Shown: positions 35,560 through 44,532, counted from the first letter of the stretch. The stretch is DNA of 64,000 nucleotides from Primorskyibacter flagellatus (GCF_014638275.1 NZ_BMFJ01000001.1:868001-932000), one strand, 5' to 3'. Made by a program: numbers and translations. Notes: a model not told the origin generated them from the letters alone.

Positions 35560-36924
35560 TCAATCCTGCTTCGGAATGAACTCCTTCATCAAGGTCTCGA
35601 AATCCTTACCTACGTAGGCATGAGCCCGGGCCAGGAGCATCGGAATCGGCGAGGATTTTTCCACTGCGCGGAAATAGGCCTCCACGACCTTGATCTGGTT
35701 CCCGGCTTCGGTGGCATTGGTGATGCGCGGCGGGGGCGGGGCGGGAATGGGCGGATCCTTGCCGTCGTCCTCTTCCGGCTCCGGGTCGGGCAGGCTTTCC
35801 GATCCGGCCTGATCGGCAAGGTCGCGCAGCTTGTCGTGGGCCAGCTGGAAGCCGCTTTCGGGGCGGAAGTGGACCTTGGCCTGATCGGCGACCGAGGGCA
35901 TCAGCGTGTCGAAGGCGTCGATCAGAGACTTGCCGATCAGCAGCCGGGACTGGGTCACCAGCAGCAGCGTGGCAGAGGAGGGTTCCTTGCGGCGGAAATA
36001 GGTCTCCACCGCGATCAGCCGGTTCTTCGCGTCCTCGTGGGATGTCACCTCCGTCGCGGGGCGGACGGCGACCTGTACGGTTTCGGTTGCGCCGGCGGCG
36101 GGGCGGGGCGGGGCGTCGCCCTCGGGCCGGTCGCCGGAGGGGGCGGCGGCGGGGGCCGGGGCACCGGAAAGGCTCGGCTCAGCTTCACCGATGACGGTCA
36201 GGATGCGGGTGAGTTCGTTGGCCACACCGGACAGCTGCGGGGAATGGCGGGTGCTGTGCCCTTCGCAGGCGGCGGTGATCCGGGTCAGCGCGTCGAGGAA
36301 GCCCTGCACCTGATCGCGCAGACTCTCAAGCTCCTCTCCCTGATCCAGCAGGTTGGCCATCATGTCGGCCTCATCGAGGTCGTGTTCGCCGTCATGGGCC
36401 GTCGCCTCGCCGCGCACCACCATGATGCGGCGCAGGGAGGTGCCGGTCGCCAGCAGGTCGAGATAGCGCAGCGGCAGGATCATCGCGCCCATTTGCTGCA
36501 GGTCGTTGATCGCCTCCAGCCGGTCGCGGGTGTCGCCGTCGATGACCGGGTGCGCCTCTTCCGGCATCGCCTCAAGCAGATCGGCCATGGCGGTCACGCT
36601 GTCGACGGCGGTCTCGAGATCCCCGGCCAGCACGGCCCACTGGGTGCGCAGGGTCAGCAGGCGCAGGTCGCGGGACCGCTGCAGAAGGGCGTCAATCGTC
36701 TTGAGTTCCGCCGCCAGCTTGACCGACTTCGGGTCGAAGATGCGGTCGGGGGTGGCGTGGCCGCCCTCGGGCTTCATGCCGATGCGGACATAGTCCTGCG
36801 CCTCGGGCAGGCGGCCAACGGCGTTGAAGTAATAATCGTCGAAGGCCGGATCCACGGTTTCCATCAGGTCGGGCCCGGCGGGGGCGTCTTCGGAGACGGG
36901 GGTGGTGATCCAGTCGATCGTCAT
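35560..36924 (-). CDS. tssA: T6SS cap/assembly protein TssA
   Basis: 454 residues with the ImpA N-terminal domain: start WITTPVSEDAPAGPDL, then DLRLLTLRTQWAVLAGDLE and HPVIDGDTRDRLEAI. A charged Pro-rich linker (~250-280) leads to a C-terminal helical region. TssA primes the baseplate and sheath and in long forms caps the growing tail. AGGA precedes the ATG; it is 10 bp from the tagH stop. Confidence 0.9.
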   Translation of the reverse strand: MTIDWITTPVSEDAPAGPDLMETVDPAFDDYYFNAVGRLPEAQDYVRIGMKPEGGHATPDRIFDPKSVKLAAELKTIDALLQRSRDLRLLTLRTQWAVLAGDLETAVDSVTAMADLLEAMPEEAHPVIDGDTRDRLEAINDLQQMGAMILPLRYLDLLATGTSLRRIMVVRGEATAHDGEHDLDEADMMANLLDQGEELESLRDQVQGFLDALTRITAACEGHSTRHSPQLSGVANELTRILTVIGEAEPSLSGAPAPAAAPSGDRPEGDAPPRPAAGATETVQVAVRPATEVTSHEDAKNRLIAVETYFRRKEPSSATLLLVTQSRLLIGKSLIDAFDTLMPSVADQAKVHFRPESGFQLAHDKLRDLADQAGSESLPDPEPEEDDGKDPPIPAPPPPRITNATEAGNQIKVVEAYFRAVEKSSPIPMLLARAHAYVGKDFETLMKEFIPKQD

Positions 36925-36934
36925 CGGTCAGGTC

Positions 36935-38524
36935 CTACAGTTTCCGGATCGCCTCGGAGTAATGCCGCGAGAAGGCCTTGATGAAGGCGTCGAGCATCCC
37001 GTTTTCCCCTTGTGAGGCACGGGTTTCCCATCTCTTGGTATATTCCTCCCAGGCCTTGCGGCTGCCCCCGCCCAGCATCCCGCCGCCGACGGAGTCCTCG
37101 ATGTCGTCCGGGGACAGGCCGTCGATCATCTCGGCCAGCGCAGGCTGGAGGGCGGCCATCACCGCCTTCTGGTGCTTGCGAATGTCGCCAAGCGCGTTCC
37201 GGAAGCCCTTTTCGCCGGTCATGTAGCCGTCGCGGGGTTTCAGGAACATCGTCTCGAACGCCTGTTCCGGGTCCGAGATGAACTTCATCGGGTTGTTCCC
37301 GGCGGCGACGCGCATGGTGCGGTCCTCGCCGCTGATGAACAGCTTCACGGCGGCGCGTTCCTGCAGCATGCTCATCATTTCGACCGTGCCGAGCCGGGCG
37401 ATTTCCCCCATCATCCGTGCCAGTTGCAGCGGTGGCATGGCAAGCACCGAGGGATCGGTGATCCCGGCTCCTTCGAGGAAGGCGCGCACGAATTCCTCCT
37501 CGCCGCTGGTCGAAGGAGCCTGGCGCGTCGGGGCGGCGGGCTGGGCCGCGGGCAGGGGGCGGAACGCAGGCATCGGTTCGGGCGGCGGCGGGGGGGCGGC
37601 CTGCGGCGCAGCCTGTGGCGCGGGAGGCATCGGCGGTGGCGGCGGGGCGGCCCCGGGCGGGGCGGTCAGGCCGCGGGGCGCCGGTGCGCCCTCGAGACGG
37701 GAGAAATCGGGGCGCTGCGTTCCGGCCCCGGCGAATTCGCCGGGCTGCGGGCGCTGAAGCGCCGCGCCATGCGGATCGGGCATCGCGGTCGGGGGGCGCG
37801 ACAGGCCTGTCTGCGCGCCGCCGCCAAAGGCGGAGGGGGGCTGGGACAGACCGCTGACAGAAGGGCGCGGCGACGGTGCGGGGGCGGGCGAAGGCGCGCC
37901 CCAGACGTCGTCCCAGTCTTCATCCGGCGCGGCGGCGGGCGGCTGCGGCGGCGCGGGGGGTGGCACGGGGACCGGATCGGGTGGCGGCGGCGGGGCCGGG
38001 CTGGCCGCGGGGGCGAAATCGTCGGGCAGCGGGGCCTGCGACACCTCCTCCGCCTGATTGGGCATCAGCGGCGCGCGGGGCGGCGCGGGCGGTGGCGGTG
38101 CCGGGGCGAGGTCGGGCGCCGGCATCGCCGCGGGCGGGGGCACGGGCAGCGGTTCCGGCGCCGCAGGCGCGGGGGCCGGTTCCGGGTCGGCCGCCTGGGC
38201 GCCGGGATCGCTCATCTCTGCCCGAATGATGTAGGGGCCGACGGTAAAGCGGTCGCCGTCCTGAATTTCGTGCGGTCCCCCAAGGCGATAGCGTTCGCCG
38301 TGCAGGAACGTCCCGTTCGAGGACAGGTCCACCAGAACGTAACCGTCGCCCTGCGGCGTGACGTCGAAATGGTGACCGGAGATGTGGCGCGACGGATCCG
38401 GGAGGACCCAGTGCATCCCGGCCTTGCGCCCGATATGCGCCGCCTGTCCGGTCAGCCTGAGCGTTACCGGACCACCGTTTTCCAGCGCCGAGTAGTTCTC
38501 AATTCTCAGAGTCAGGGTTTTCAT
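36935..38524 (-). CDS. tagH: T6SS FHA-domain protein TagH (Fha)
   Basis: 529 residues. Residues ~1-100 are an FHA phosphothreonine-binding domain with AHIGRK, SRHISGHHF and LVDLSSNGTFLHG, the binding-loop residues. Residues ~105-335 are Pro/Ala-rich and disordered. The C-terminal ~190 residues (EFVRAFLEGAGI, LQERAAVKLFISGEDRTM, FMFLKPRDGYM-like) match the T6SS FHA C-terminal domain. In Pseudomonas and Agrobacterium, Fha binds a phosphothreonine made by PpkA and promotes assembly. It is expected to read the D-R-T sites of TssL or PpkA here. Confidence 0.92.
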   Translation of the reverse strand: MKTLTLRIENYSALENGGPVTLRLTGQAAHIGRKAGMHWVLPDPSRHISGHHFDVTPQGDGYVLVDLSSNGTFLHGERYRLGGPHEIQDGDRFTVGPYIIRAEMSDPGAQAADPEPAPAPAAPEPLPVPPPAAMPAPDLAPAPPPPAPPRAPLMPNQAEEVSQAPLPDDFAPAASPAPPPPPDPVPVPPPAPPQPPAAAPDEDWDDVWGAPSPAPAPSPRPSVSGLSQPPSAFGGGAQTGLSRPPTAMPDPHGAALQRPQPGEFAGAGTQRPDFSRLEGAPAPRGLTAPPGAAPPPPPMPPAPQAAPQAAPPPPPEPMPAFRPLPAAQPAAPTRQAPSTSGEEEFVRAFLEGAGITDPSVLAMPPLQLARMMGEIARLGTVEMMSMLQERAAVKLFISGEDRTMRVAAGNNPMKFISDPEQAFETMFLKPRDGYMTGEKGFRNALGDIRKHQKAVMAALQPALAEMIDGLSPDDIEDSVGGGMLGGGSRKAWEEYTKRWETRASQGENGMLDAFIKAFSRHYSEAIRKL

Positions 38525-38559
38525 GCCGGTCGGACCATAGGGGGCAATGCCGTGTCAGA

Positions 38560-39144
38560 TCAATAGACGCGGAACAGCGCTGCCGCCAGATCGAGGACTC
38601 GCGCCAGATTGACCGATCTGTATGCCGGGTCGCCCGCCGCCAGCGCGCCGAGCACCGCGGCATTGATGGCGTGGGAGGACCGCCACTTGGGCGGAACGGA
38701 GGGGTCGTTCGGGGCCAGCGGTCCGCCCGACCAGCCGATCGCGAGGCCAAGGTAGACGACTGGAGACCTGCGCGGCGCGAACAGGGCGACCTGCAGCGTG
38801 CGCCAGCGGTTTTCCTTGGTCGGATGTTCCAGCCACTGCATGACCCAGCTCATCAGCTGAAGGTCATCGGGCGAGAGGTCGGGCAATATCGTCCGGACGC
38901 TCTGCGCGGCCCAGTGGATCGCGGCGCGGGGTTCGACCGCGAAGGCGGAGTAGGTCACCGCATCCTCGGGCGTGGTCGAGGATTTCAGGCGGGTGAGGTA
39001 ACCAAGCGGGTCCTCCTCCTCCGTCGGGCGGTGCTTGGTGAAGCTGGCGAGTTCGGGAATGTCGCGGTACAGCTGGGCCGGGCCATCGGTGCGCAGCGTC
39101 TGCATCGGCGGGATGGTCAGGTCGCTGTCGGCGTCTTCGGGCAT
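38560..39144 (-). CDS. Conserved unknown T6SS-linked protein (DUF6931-like, tentative)
   Basis: 194 residues from the ATG at 39144, chosen because AGGA sits 8 bp upstream; an ATG at 39153 is also possible. No signal peptide. It contains a helical middle with many Trp/Ala (AAIHWAAQSV, SWVMQWLEHPTKENRW, LGLAIGWSGGPLAP). I associate this pattern with a small family seen beside T6SS genes (possibly DUF6931), but that is memory, not a search. It lies between PAAR and tagH in the same direction. Confidence 0.6.
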   Translation of the reverse strand: MPEDADSDLTIPPMQTLRTDGPAQLYRDIPELASFTKHRPTEEEDPLGYLTRLKSSTTPEDAVTYSAFAVEPRAAIHWAAQSVRTILPDLSPDDLQLMSWVMQWLEHPTKENRWRTLQVALFAPRRSPVVYLGLAIGWSGGPLAPNDPSVPPKWRSSHAINAAVLGALAAGDPAYRSVNLARVLDLAAALFRVY

Positions 39145-39195
39145 GCTCGTCATCCTGGCGTGGTCGTCCTGTTCCCGTCGCGCGGCGCTGGTCCG

Positions 39196-39453
39196 TCAGG
39201 GCATGACGGTGTGAAAGGGAGAACCGGTGATGATGACGCCGCCGTGGCTGGTCGTCGATCCCAGGTAGGCGACCGGCATGCCACCCTCGGTCGCCATGGA
39301 GGATCCGGTCAGGATCACCGCGCCGCAGGCCGTCGTATCCCCGACGCGGGCGATCGGCAGATTGTCGGCGGTGCTGATCCCGCCGGAGGCGATCATGTTC
39401 GGTCCGCAGATCGGACAGGCGTGCTTGTCGGTCAGGCGGGCGACGGGAAACAT
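39196..39453 (-). CDS. PAAR-repeat spike tip protein
   Basis: 85 residues from the ATG at 39453, which follows a near-perfect AAGGAGGT. PAAR motifs are visible: PVARLTD, NLPIARVGDTTACG and MPVAYLGSTTSHGG, with conserved Cys/His (DKHACPICG, TSHGG) for the zinc site. It sharpens the VgrG tip and can carry effectors. Short with no toxic extension. A 172-bp gap separates it from the immunity candidate. Confidence 0.93.
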   Translation of the reverse strand: MFPVARLTDKHACPICGPNMIASGGISTADNLPIARVGDTTACGAVILTGSSMATEGGMPVAYLGSTTSHGGVIITGSPFHTVMP

Positions 39454-39625
39454 GACATACCTCCTTAAATGGTTGCGCAAAGCCTAGCGGAGGTCCCGTC
39501 TATCACAAAGCAAAATCATCCCGCTCCGGCCCGGCGCGGAACAGCCGGTGCGCGCGGGTCGCAGAACGCGAACTCAAGGGGCGGGTGGCGGCCGACGCAG
39601 AAAGAGTGTTCTGCAATGCGACCGG

Positions 39626-40231
39626 TCAGTCGGACCGGACGAAAACCGAATTCACCCTTTTCATTGCCGGACCCTTTTCCAGAAAGCTCTCAAGCGCCTG
39701 GATCGCGAGGGGTTCGCAGGCTTCCGAGATTTCCGACGTCAGGATCAGCCGTTCGACCGGAACGTCCTCCCCATGTTCCGGATGGTCGTGGTCGTGCTGC
39801 CAGCGGGTCGCGGATTCGACCCAGGCGGAGAAGGGGCGGTAATAGGCCTCGGTTTCCTGCACGATTTCGGTCTCCGGGATGCCTGCGGCGATGCCGGCAC
39901 GGTCCTCGGGGTCGAGTTCCTCGGGGACATTCCCGATGTCCATCGGGCCGTTTTCGCGCAGGGCCATGTTGACCTCCCCGGCAAGGCTGAGGGTCTGGAT
40001 CCAGATCACCTTGGCGGCGGCTGTGTTGACCAGCGAAATCACGTGGCCGGTGTACATGTCGTCGTCCAGATCGACGGGGCGCAGTTCGGGCTGCCAGTCG
40101 GTTTCCTTGAACCCGATGGCATGGCGCAGCACGGCGAGCCAGTAGAGCTGGGCGTTCGTGTACTGGGACAGGTCGCGGAAATAGTCCGCGAAGGGAAAGC
40201 CGGGCAGATCCTTGTAGCCGTCGAGAACCAT
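39626..40231 (-). CDS. Candidate immunity protein to the adjacent toxin
   Basis: 201 residues. The ATG at 40231 overlaps the stop of the preceding gene (TGATG), so the two are co-translated. The protein is strongly acidic and soluble-looking (LPGFPFADYF, LDPEDRAGIAAGIPETEI, DHDHPEHGEDVP), with no signal peptide, as expected of a cytoplasmic immunity protein that binds a basic toxin. The family is not recognised with certainty; Imm52, which is paired with Tox-REase-5 toxins, is one possibility to test. Upstream in-frame codons are a shadow of the toxin gene. Confidence 0.6.
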   Translation of the reverse strand: MVLDGYKDLPGFPFADYFRDLSQYTNAQLYWLAVLRHAIGFKETDWQPELRPVDLDDDMYTGHVISLVNTAAAKVIWIQTLSLAGEVNMALRENGPMDIGNVPEELDPEDRAGIAAGIPETEIVQETEAYYRPFSAWVESATRWQHDHDHPEHGEDVPVERLILTSEISEACEPLAIQALESFLEKGPAMKRVNSVFVRSD

Positions 40232-40854
40232 CAGACGTCTCCGAAGGCGCGGCCCGCCTGCACTTCCAGGTCGACGCGCGGCGCGTTCGGGCCGGCGGCA
40301 GTGTTGCGGCGCACCTGGCCGGCGGGGTTGATGCCCCACCCCGCGCGGTGCCCGGCGGTGAAGCCGGAGGGCGGGGCGGAGTTCACATGCTGGCTCATCC
40401 TGGAAAAACAGGCCCCGCGCAGACCGGCGCCCTGACGGCTGATGGCCTGCGTCTGCACCAGCAGGAGAGAGACCATGCCGCGCCCCTCGGCGCGCTGCGG
40501 CGCGAAACAGTCGCGCACCCATGGGACGGAGGTTTCGACGGGGCGGGGTTCCTGCGACGGACGGTAGCCCTGAGCCTGGAACCGTCCCCGATGCGGGCCG
40601 TCGCACCTGCGGGTCGCGGTGTCGGTGTCGGCCTGGGTCTGCGGGATCGCCTGGGGCGGAGCGGTGTCCTCCTCCTCGCCCTGGATGAGGTTGCGGATAT
40701 TGTCGACCGCCGTCGCACCGCCGTCGACGATCGCCTCGCCAAGCGATTGCGAGGCGCGCTGTCCGGCGGGGGTCATCAGCCACACCGCTCCGGCAACCAG
40801 ACCGGCGCCGGCCACGTAGACGGCGGCGGGGACGGCGGCTGCGGGGGCGGCCAT
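40231..40854 (-). CDS. Candidate T6SS effector (toxin) downstream of the DUF4123 adaptor
   Basis: 207 residues. An N-terminal hydrophobic helix (~9-28, PAAVYVAGAGLVAGAVWLM) could serve for translocation. A ~45-residue linker leads to a basic C-terminal domain starting at CDGPHRGRFQAQGY and containing SVPWVRDCF, EGRGMVSLLLVQTQA and a final RVDLEVQAGRAF. The GRFQAQG, WPW-like and RVDLEV pattern recalls the Tox-REase-5 nuclease group of polymorphic toxins; this is a recollection and the active site is not proven. Its place, directly after vgrG and DUF4123 (adjacent with no gap) and before a co-translated acidic protein, is the standard effector slot. Confidence 0.62.
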   Translation of the reverse strand: MAAPAAAVPAAVYVAGAGLVAGAVWLMTPAGQRASQSLGEAIVDGGATAVDNIRNLIQGEEEDTAPPQAIPQTQADTDTATRRCDGPHRGRFQAQGYRPSQEPRPVETSVPWVRDCFAPQRAEGRGMVSLLLVQTQAISRQGAGLRGACFSRMSQHVNSAPPSGFTAGHRAGWGINPAGQVRRNTAAGPNAPRVDLEVQAGRAFGDV

Positions 40855-41841
40855 CTAGGCCGTCCCTTCCGGCAGCGGCGTGGTGGCAAGCGCGGTCAGG
40901 TAGCTTTGCTTGAGCATGGCGATGCGTTTGGAGATCGGGATCATGGTCTCTCTCATCAGGGGGCCATTCAGGACTGTGGACCAGTTGGGGCCAAGAAGAA
41001 AGGCAAGCATGGCCAGTTCGATGCAGTCCTGTTCGATGTCCTGCGACTGTCCCGGCCCGTAGCGCCGGATGAATTTCAGCGCCCCGTCGGCATAGGTGGC
41101 GGGCTGGCCACCATGGTCGGGGCCAAAGTTGCCGAACCCCTTGGCCAGCCGGTCCGTAACGCGGGCGAGCATCTGGCGGTCAGCGGCGACGCGGAAGTTC
41201 TGCAGATCCTCAGCGTCGAATACGGGGCCGAGAAGCGGCGCGGCGGGGTCGGGCAGGGCGGAAAGGCGATAGGCCACAAGGGTGTCTGACGTGTCGGGCG
41301 ACGGAGTCCAGAAGGCAGGGATCAACGGCGCGCCGCGCCACTGGCCAAAGAAACGATGCAGTCTTTCCGGGCGGTCCTGCGTGGCATCGGCATATCCGGA
41401 AAAGACCGCGCCGTCCCAGAAGCGGAACAGCCGGACGTGCCCTTCGGGATCCCGCATCCGGACGAAAGGCTTGAGGTGTTCTGCCACCAGTTCCGCCCCG
41501 GCGGGGCTGTGCAGGAAGACCGGGCGCGAGCGGCCCCAGAGATGCCAGGGCGCATCGGAGCGGGTGAACAGTTTGCGGGTAAAGGGGTTGGCGGGATCCA
41601 GCACGGCCAGCCACGGGCCGAAGGGGACGGTGTCGTCATCCTCCCCCCAGAGCGAATGATGCTCTACCCCGTCAGCTTCCAGCATGTCGGTCAGGTTGGG
41701 CAGGACCGCGCCATCCAGAAGGACCATTCCGTGACGCTTGGCCAGCAGGTCCGACAGCGCCAGCGCGGGCAGCGGAGCGGATGGCGGCGCGGTGCCGTCA
41801 AGCGGCACCAGGGGGGCGGTCTGGGCTCGGGTCAGGGACAT
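40855..41841 (-). CDS. DUF4123 effector-adaptor (chaperone) protein
   Basis: 328 residues. The DUF4123 region is visible in MVLLDGAVLPNLTDML, ESLWGE-like HHSLWGEDDDT, GPWLAVLDP, WHLWGRS and FLHSPAGAELVAEHLKPF with LFRFWDGAVF. DUF4123 proteins (TEC/Tap) bind a cognate effector and load it on the VgrG-PAAR spike. It is encoded between vgrG and the candidate toxin; its stop codon directly touches the toxin start, supporting a one-to-one relation. Confidence 0.85.
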   Translation of the reverse strand: MSLTRAQTAPLVPLDGTAPPSAPLPALALSDLLAKRHGMVLLDGAVLPNLTDMLEADGVEHHSLWGEDDDTVPFGPWLAVLDPANPFTRKLFTRSDAPWHLWGRSRPVFLHSPAGAELVAEHLKPFVRMRDPEGHVRLFRFWDGAVFSGYADATQDRPERLHRFFGQWRGAPLIPAFWTPSPDTSDTLVAYRLSALPDPAAPLLGPVFDAEDLQNFRVAADRQMLARVTDRLAKGFGNFGPDHGGQPATYADGALKFIRRYGPGQSQDIEQDCIELAMLAFLLGPNWSTVLNGPLMRETMIPISKRIAMLKQSYLTALATTPLPEGTA

Positions 41842-41901
41842 CGGGATAGGGGGATCAGGGAAGGGGATTGCCTTGGCGGGCCTGTCGCTTGCGGCCCGGG
41901 G

Positions 41902-43962
41902 TTATTTCTTCTTCTCGCATTCCTCGACCAGCGGCAGGGCCTTCTTGGCCGCGCCCTGCAGTGTCGGGACCTGCGCCGTTCCGAACCCGCCCATGGCGAC
42001 CTTGCCCTTCAGGGTGATCATCGGTGCCTCCATCGTGATGCCCGAGGGGTCGATGGTGATCTTGCCGCCCGGTCCCTTGATGACGAATTTCTTGAAGGCC
42101 ATCAGGGTGTGTTCGCCGGTGTTGTTGGTGATCTGCTGCGTCACGTTCAGCGTCGACTTTCCCATCACCGTTTCCTCGTGGTTGCCGCCGATGGTGACGA
42201 GGTGGTCCGTGCCGATGTCCTGCTTGTGGATGTTGCCGACGGTCTGGACATGGTCCTTGCCGTAGCTTTCCTGCTGGTTCTGTCCGACCGTGTAGACGAC
42301 GTCGCGGCCGATGGTTTCGGTCTGGTCCTGACCGACGTTCATGGTTTCGTTCTGGCCGACGGACTGGGTGCGGTCCTGGCCTATGGTGTTGGATTCATCC
42401 CGCCCGATGGTCTTCATGCGGTCGTTCTGGATCACGATCTCCTGATCCTTCTGGCCGTGCATGTAGATCAGTTCCTCGTTGGCCTGGTCCTCGAAAGACA
42501 GTTCGTTGAAGCCCGACCCCTGGTGCGTGTTGGTCTTGAACACCGACTTCGTCTTGTGGTCCGGCAGGGCATAGGGCGGGTCGTTGGCACCGTTGTAGAC
42601 GCAGCCGGTGACCAGCGGCTTGTCCGGGTCACCTTCGAGGAATTCGACGACCACCTCCATGCCGATTCGCGGAATGATCATTCCGCCCCATCCCCGCGAC
42701 GCCCAGTTCTGCGAGACGCGGCAGCGCATGGAGTAGGAACCGTCGAGATCCCAGTGGAACTGCACGAGGATGCGGCCGTATTCGTCGCAGTCGATTTCCC
42801 CCTGGCCGACGACCTTGGCGGTCTGCGGACCCTGAACAACGGGGATGGGCGTGACGCGCTGCGGCCGCATCGGGGCGGAGACGGGCTGGAGCAGGAAGCG
42901 CCCGGCATAGGCATAGGTTTCCCCGCTGCCGCCGCCGCCGGTCGCATAGGCATCCGAGACATAGCTGTGGGTGGCGCCGAGGCAGAGGTAGGTTTCCTTG
43001 AGCACGGAGGGAAGATGGTCGCCGGTCACGCCGATCTTCACCCCGGATTTCAGCGGCGCGATGTCGCCGGAGGCATGGATCTGGCGGTCCAGCGCGCGCT
43101 CCTGCTCCATCCGGATCGGGGCGACTCGGTTGTTGCCGTCGTCGTTCTCAAGGTAATCGCCGGGGTAGTCGTAGCTTTCCCAGTCGCTCTGCTGGTATTC
43201 GGCGGGCAGGTCGTAGCTGGTCTCCATCGAGGCGTTCGGGGTCTTGAAGTTGTAATCCGCCGCCCGGTACGCCCCGGTGGTGATGTTGCGTTCGGGGCGG
43301 AACTCCTCGAAATGTTCCTCTTCCTGCTGGTGGTGGCCGTCGACGGGCTTGTAGGGCCGCGTTTCGCCGGTGATCGTGGGATGTTCGTCGACGCTGTCGG
43401 TCATCACCAGCGTGTGGGAGCCGTCCTTGTGGGTGAAGTGGAAGCTGATCCCGAAGCGCTGCATCATGCGCATGACGAAGTCTAGATCGCTTTCCCGGTA
43501 TTGCACCGTATATTCAAGCGTCGGGTAGGCGTTGACCAGCTTGTTCTCGACATGCGGGTCGCCCAGGGCGCCGTAGGCATTCAGCACGGCCTCGATGATT
43601 TCGGGGGCGGTCTGTTCGTGGAAGATGCGCTGGTTGCGCCGCTTGCCCGCCAGCCAGGTCCAGGGGCGGAGTTCAAGGTCATAGCGGTGGCCGTTCTCGT
43701 CCACGCCGACCCAGACCGCGCGGGTGATGATGCCGTCGAACCAGACGGGCTCGCCGACGAAATTGTCGATCTCCACCCGGCCATGGGTGCCGAGCAGGTC
43801 GTCGAACTTGACGTCCGGGTCGGTCGACAGCGCCTCCACCCGGTAATGGAACAGCGCGTTCATCGCGTCGGTGCCGGTGAAGCGCAGCAGGACCAGCGCG
43901 TCCTTGCCGAGATCGGTGTGAAATCTGCCGATCCGGTCGGCCTGGGAAAAAGGGGCGTTCAT
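41902..43962 (-). CDS. vgrG: T6SS spike protein VgrG (TssI)
   Basis: A 686-residue VgrG. A gp27-like N-terminal part (HYRVEALSTDPDVKFDDLLG, YDLELRPWTWLAG, FVMRMMQRFGISFHF) is followed by the gp5 OB fold (QFHWDLDGSYSMRCRVSQNWAS, GCVYNGANDPPY). Then come the beta-helix repeats TVGQDQT / TIGRD / SYGKDH of the needle. A short tail ends in ECEKKK with no fused toxin, so effectors must be carried by the DUF4123/PAAR route. It opens the reverse arm, with GGGGAGA as ribosome binding site. Confidence 0.96.
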   Translation of the reverse strand: MNAPFSQADRIGRFHTDLGKDALVLLRFTGTDAMNALFHYRVEALSTDPDVKFDDLLGTHGRVEIDNFVGEPVWFDGIITRAVWVGVDENGHRYDLELRPWTWLAGKRRNQRIFHEQTAPEIIEAVLNAYGALGDPHVENKLVNAYPTLEYTVQYRESDLDFVMRMMQRFGISFHFTHKDGSHTLVMTDSVDEHPTITGETRPYKPVDGHHQQEEEHFEEFRPERNITTGAYRAADYNFKTPNASMETSYDLPAEYQQSDWESYDYPGDYLENDDGNNRVAPIRMEQERALDRQIHASGDIAPLKSGVKIGVTGDHLPSVLKETYLCLGATHSYVSDAYATGGGGSGETYAYAGRFLLQPVSAPMRPQRVTPIPVVQGPQTAKVVGQGEIDCDEYGRILVQFHWDLDGSYSMRCRVSQNWASRGWGGMIIPRIGMEVVVEFLEGDPDKPLVTGCVYNGANDPPYALPDHKTKSVFKTNTHQGSGFNELSFEDQANEELIYMHGQKDQEIVIQNDRMKTIGRDESNTIGQDRTQSVGQNETMNVGQDQTETIGRDVVYTVGQNQQESYGKDHVQTVGNIHKQDIGTDHLVTIGGNHEETVMGKSTLNVTQQITNNTGEHTLMAFKKFVIKGPGGKITIDPSGITMEAPMITLKGKVAMGGFGTAQVPTLQGAAKKALPLVEECEKKK

Positions 43963-43988
43963 CGCAATCTCCCCGGAGATACAAAATC

Positions 43989-44016
43989 ATCGTAACATGA
44001 CGCAACACGATTGCAA
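43989..44016 (-). promoter_or_regulatory. Predicted promoter of the reverse T6SS arm (vgrG)
   Basis: On the reverse strand TTGCAA (44016-44011) and TACGAT (43994-43989) are separated by 16 bp. The -10 ends 26 bp before the vgrG ATG, leaving a short leader with a GGGGAGA ribosome binding site. The surroundings are AT-rich compared with the rest of the region. Confidence 0.55.
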
Positions 44017-44231
44017 TTCGCGCATCGCTGCGGTGCGGGATCCCGGTCCGGCGGGGGATGGACTGCGCCCCCGGCGGGTTGATCGGAGTTCCGACGCCGC
44101 GATCCTTACCCGAAATGCGCGGTTTGCGAAGGGAAATCTGGGTTTCCGGCTCTGCCGTGGGGCGGATCGGCCTGAAACCGCGCGCGGTCTGTCCCGGCGG
44201 GGCCGAGGCTGAACTACGGTGCAAATCGCGC

Positions 44232-44260
44232 TTGACGGGCGGGGCGGCAATCCGTAGACC
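44232..44260 (+). promoter_or_regulatory. Promoter of tRNA-Asp copy 1
   Basis: TTGACG (44232-44237), 17 bp, TAGACC (44255-44260), ending 18 bp before the tRNA. The same CGCTTGACGGG -35 context precedes copy 2. Confidence 0.65.
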
Positions 44261-44278
44261 CGCCGCCACAGCAGATGC

Positions 44279-44355
44279 GCGGTTGTAGCTCAGTCGGTTA
44301 GAGTACCGGCCTGTCACGCCGGGGGTCGCGGGTTCGAGCCCCGTCAACCGCGCCA
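44279..44355 (+). tRNA. tRNA-Asp (anticodon GUC), copy 1
   Basis: A 77-nt cloverleaf with encoded CCA. The acceptor GCGGTTG pairs with CAACCGC; the anticodon stem CCGGC/GCCGG with loop CTGTCAC gives GTC; the T arm is GGTTCGAGCC. Identical to the copy at 44573. Confidence 0.97.
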
Positions 44356-44360
44356 TTCCA

Positions 44361-44438
44361 AGCTTTTCGCAAGGCGAAATGCGAACCACATTCCCACAAG
44401 CACGCCGTTGAGCAGCAAGACCTGCGAAGAAGGTCTGG
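44361..44438 (+). repeat. tRNA-trailer repeat unit A
   Basis: A ~78-bp unit starting 5 bp after tRNA-Asp copy 1. It contains two stem candidates: TTTCGC/GCGAAA and AGACCT-N7-AGGTCT (44418-44436). It shares its order of motifs with units B and C. Confidence 0.7.
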
Positions 44439-44532
44439 TACACTGCGCCCGCCACCGGCCATTTTCCACACCCGCAGCGTCTCCGCCGACCACGTCAGAC
44501 GCACCTGCCTGCACCTTTCGCCAATTTCCCGC

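Larger units (their letters stand above)
43963..44278. other. Intergenic region between vgrG and the first tRNA-Asp
   Basis: 316 bp without a gene. It contains the vgrG promoter at its left end and the tRNA-Asp promoter at its right end. I see nothing coding between them. Confidence 0.6.

Noticed and set aside
39626..40783. A 385-residue continuous reading of the immunity candidate
   Set aside because: The first ~184 residues are Arg/Pro-rich shadow of the toxin gene in another frame; the ATG at 40231 overlaps the toxin stop and is the natural start.
41902..43962. VgrG as an evolved VgrG with a fused toxin
   Set aside because: After the needle repeats only a short charged tail remains.
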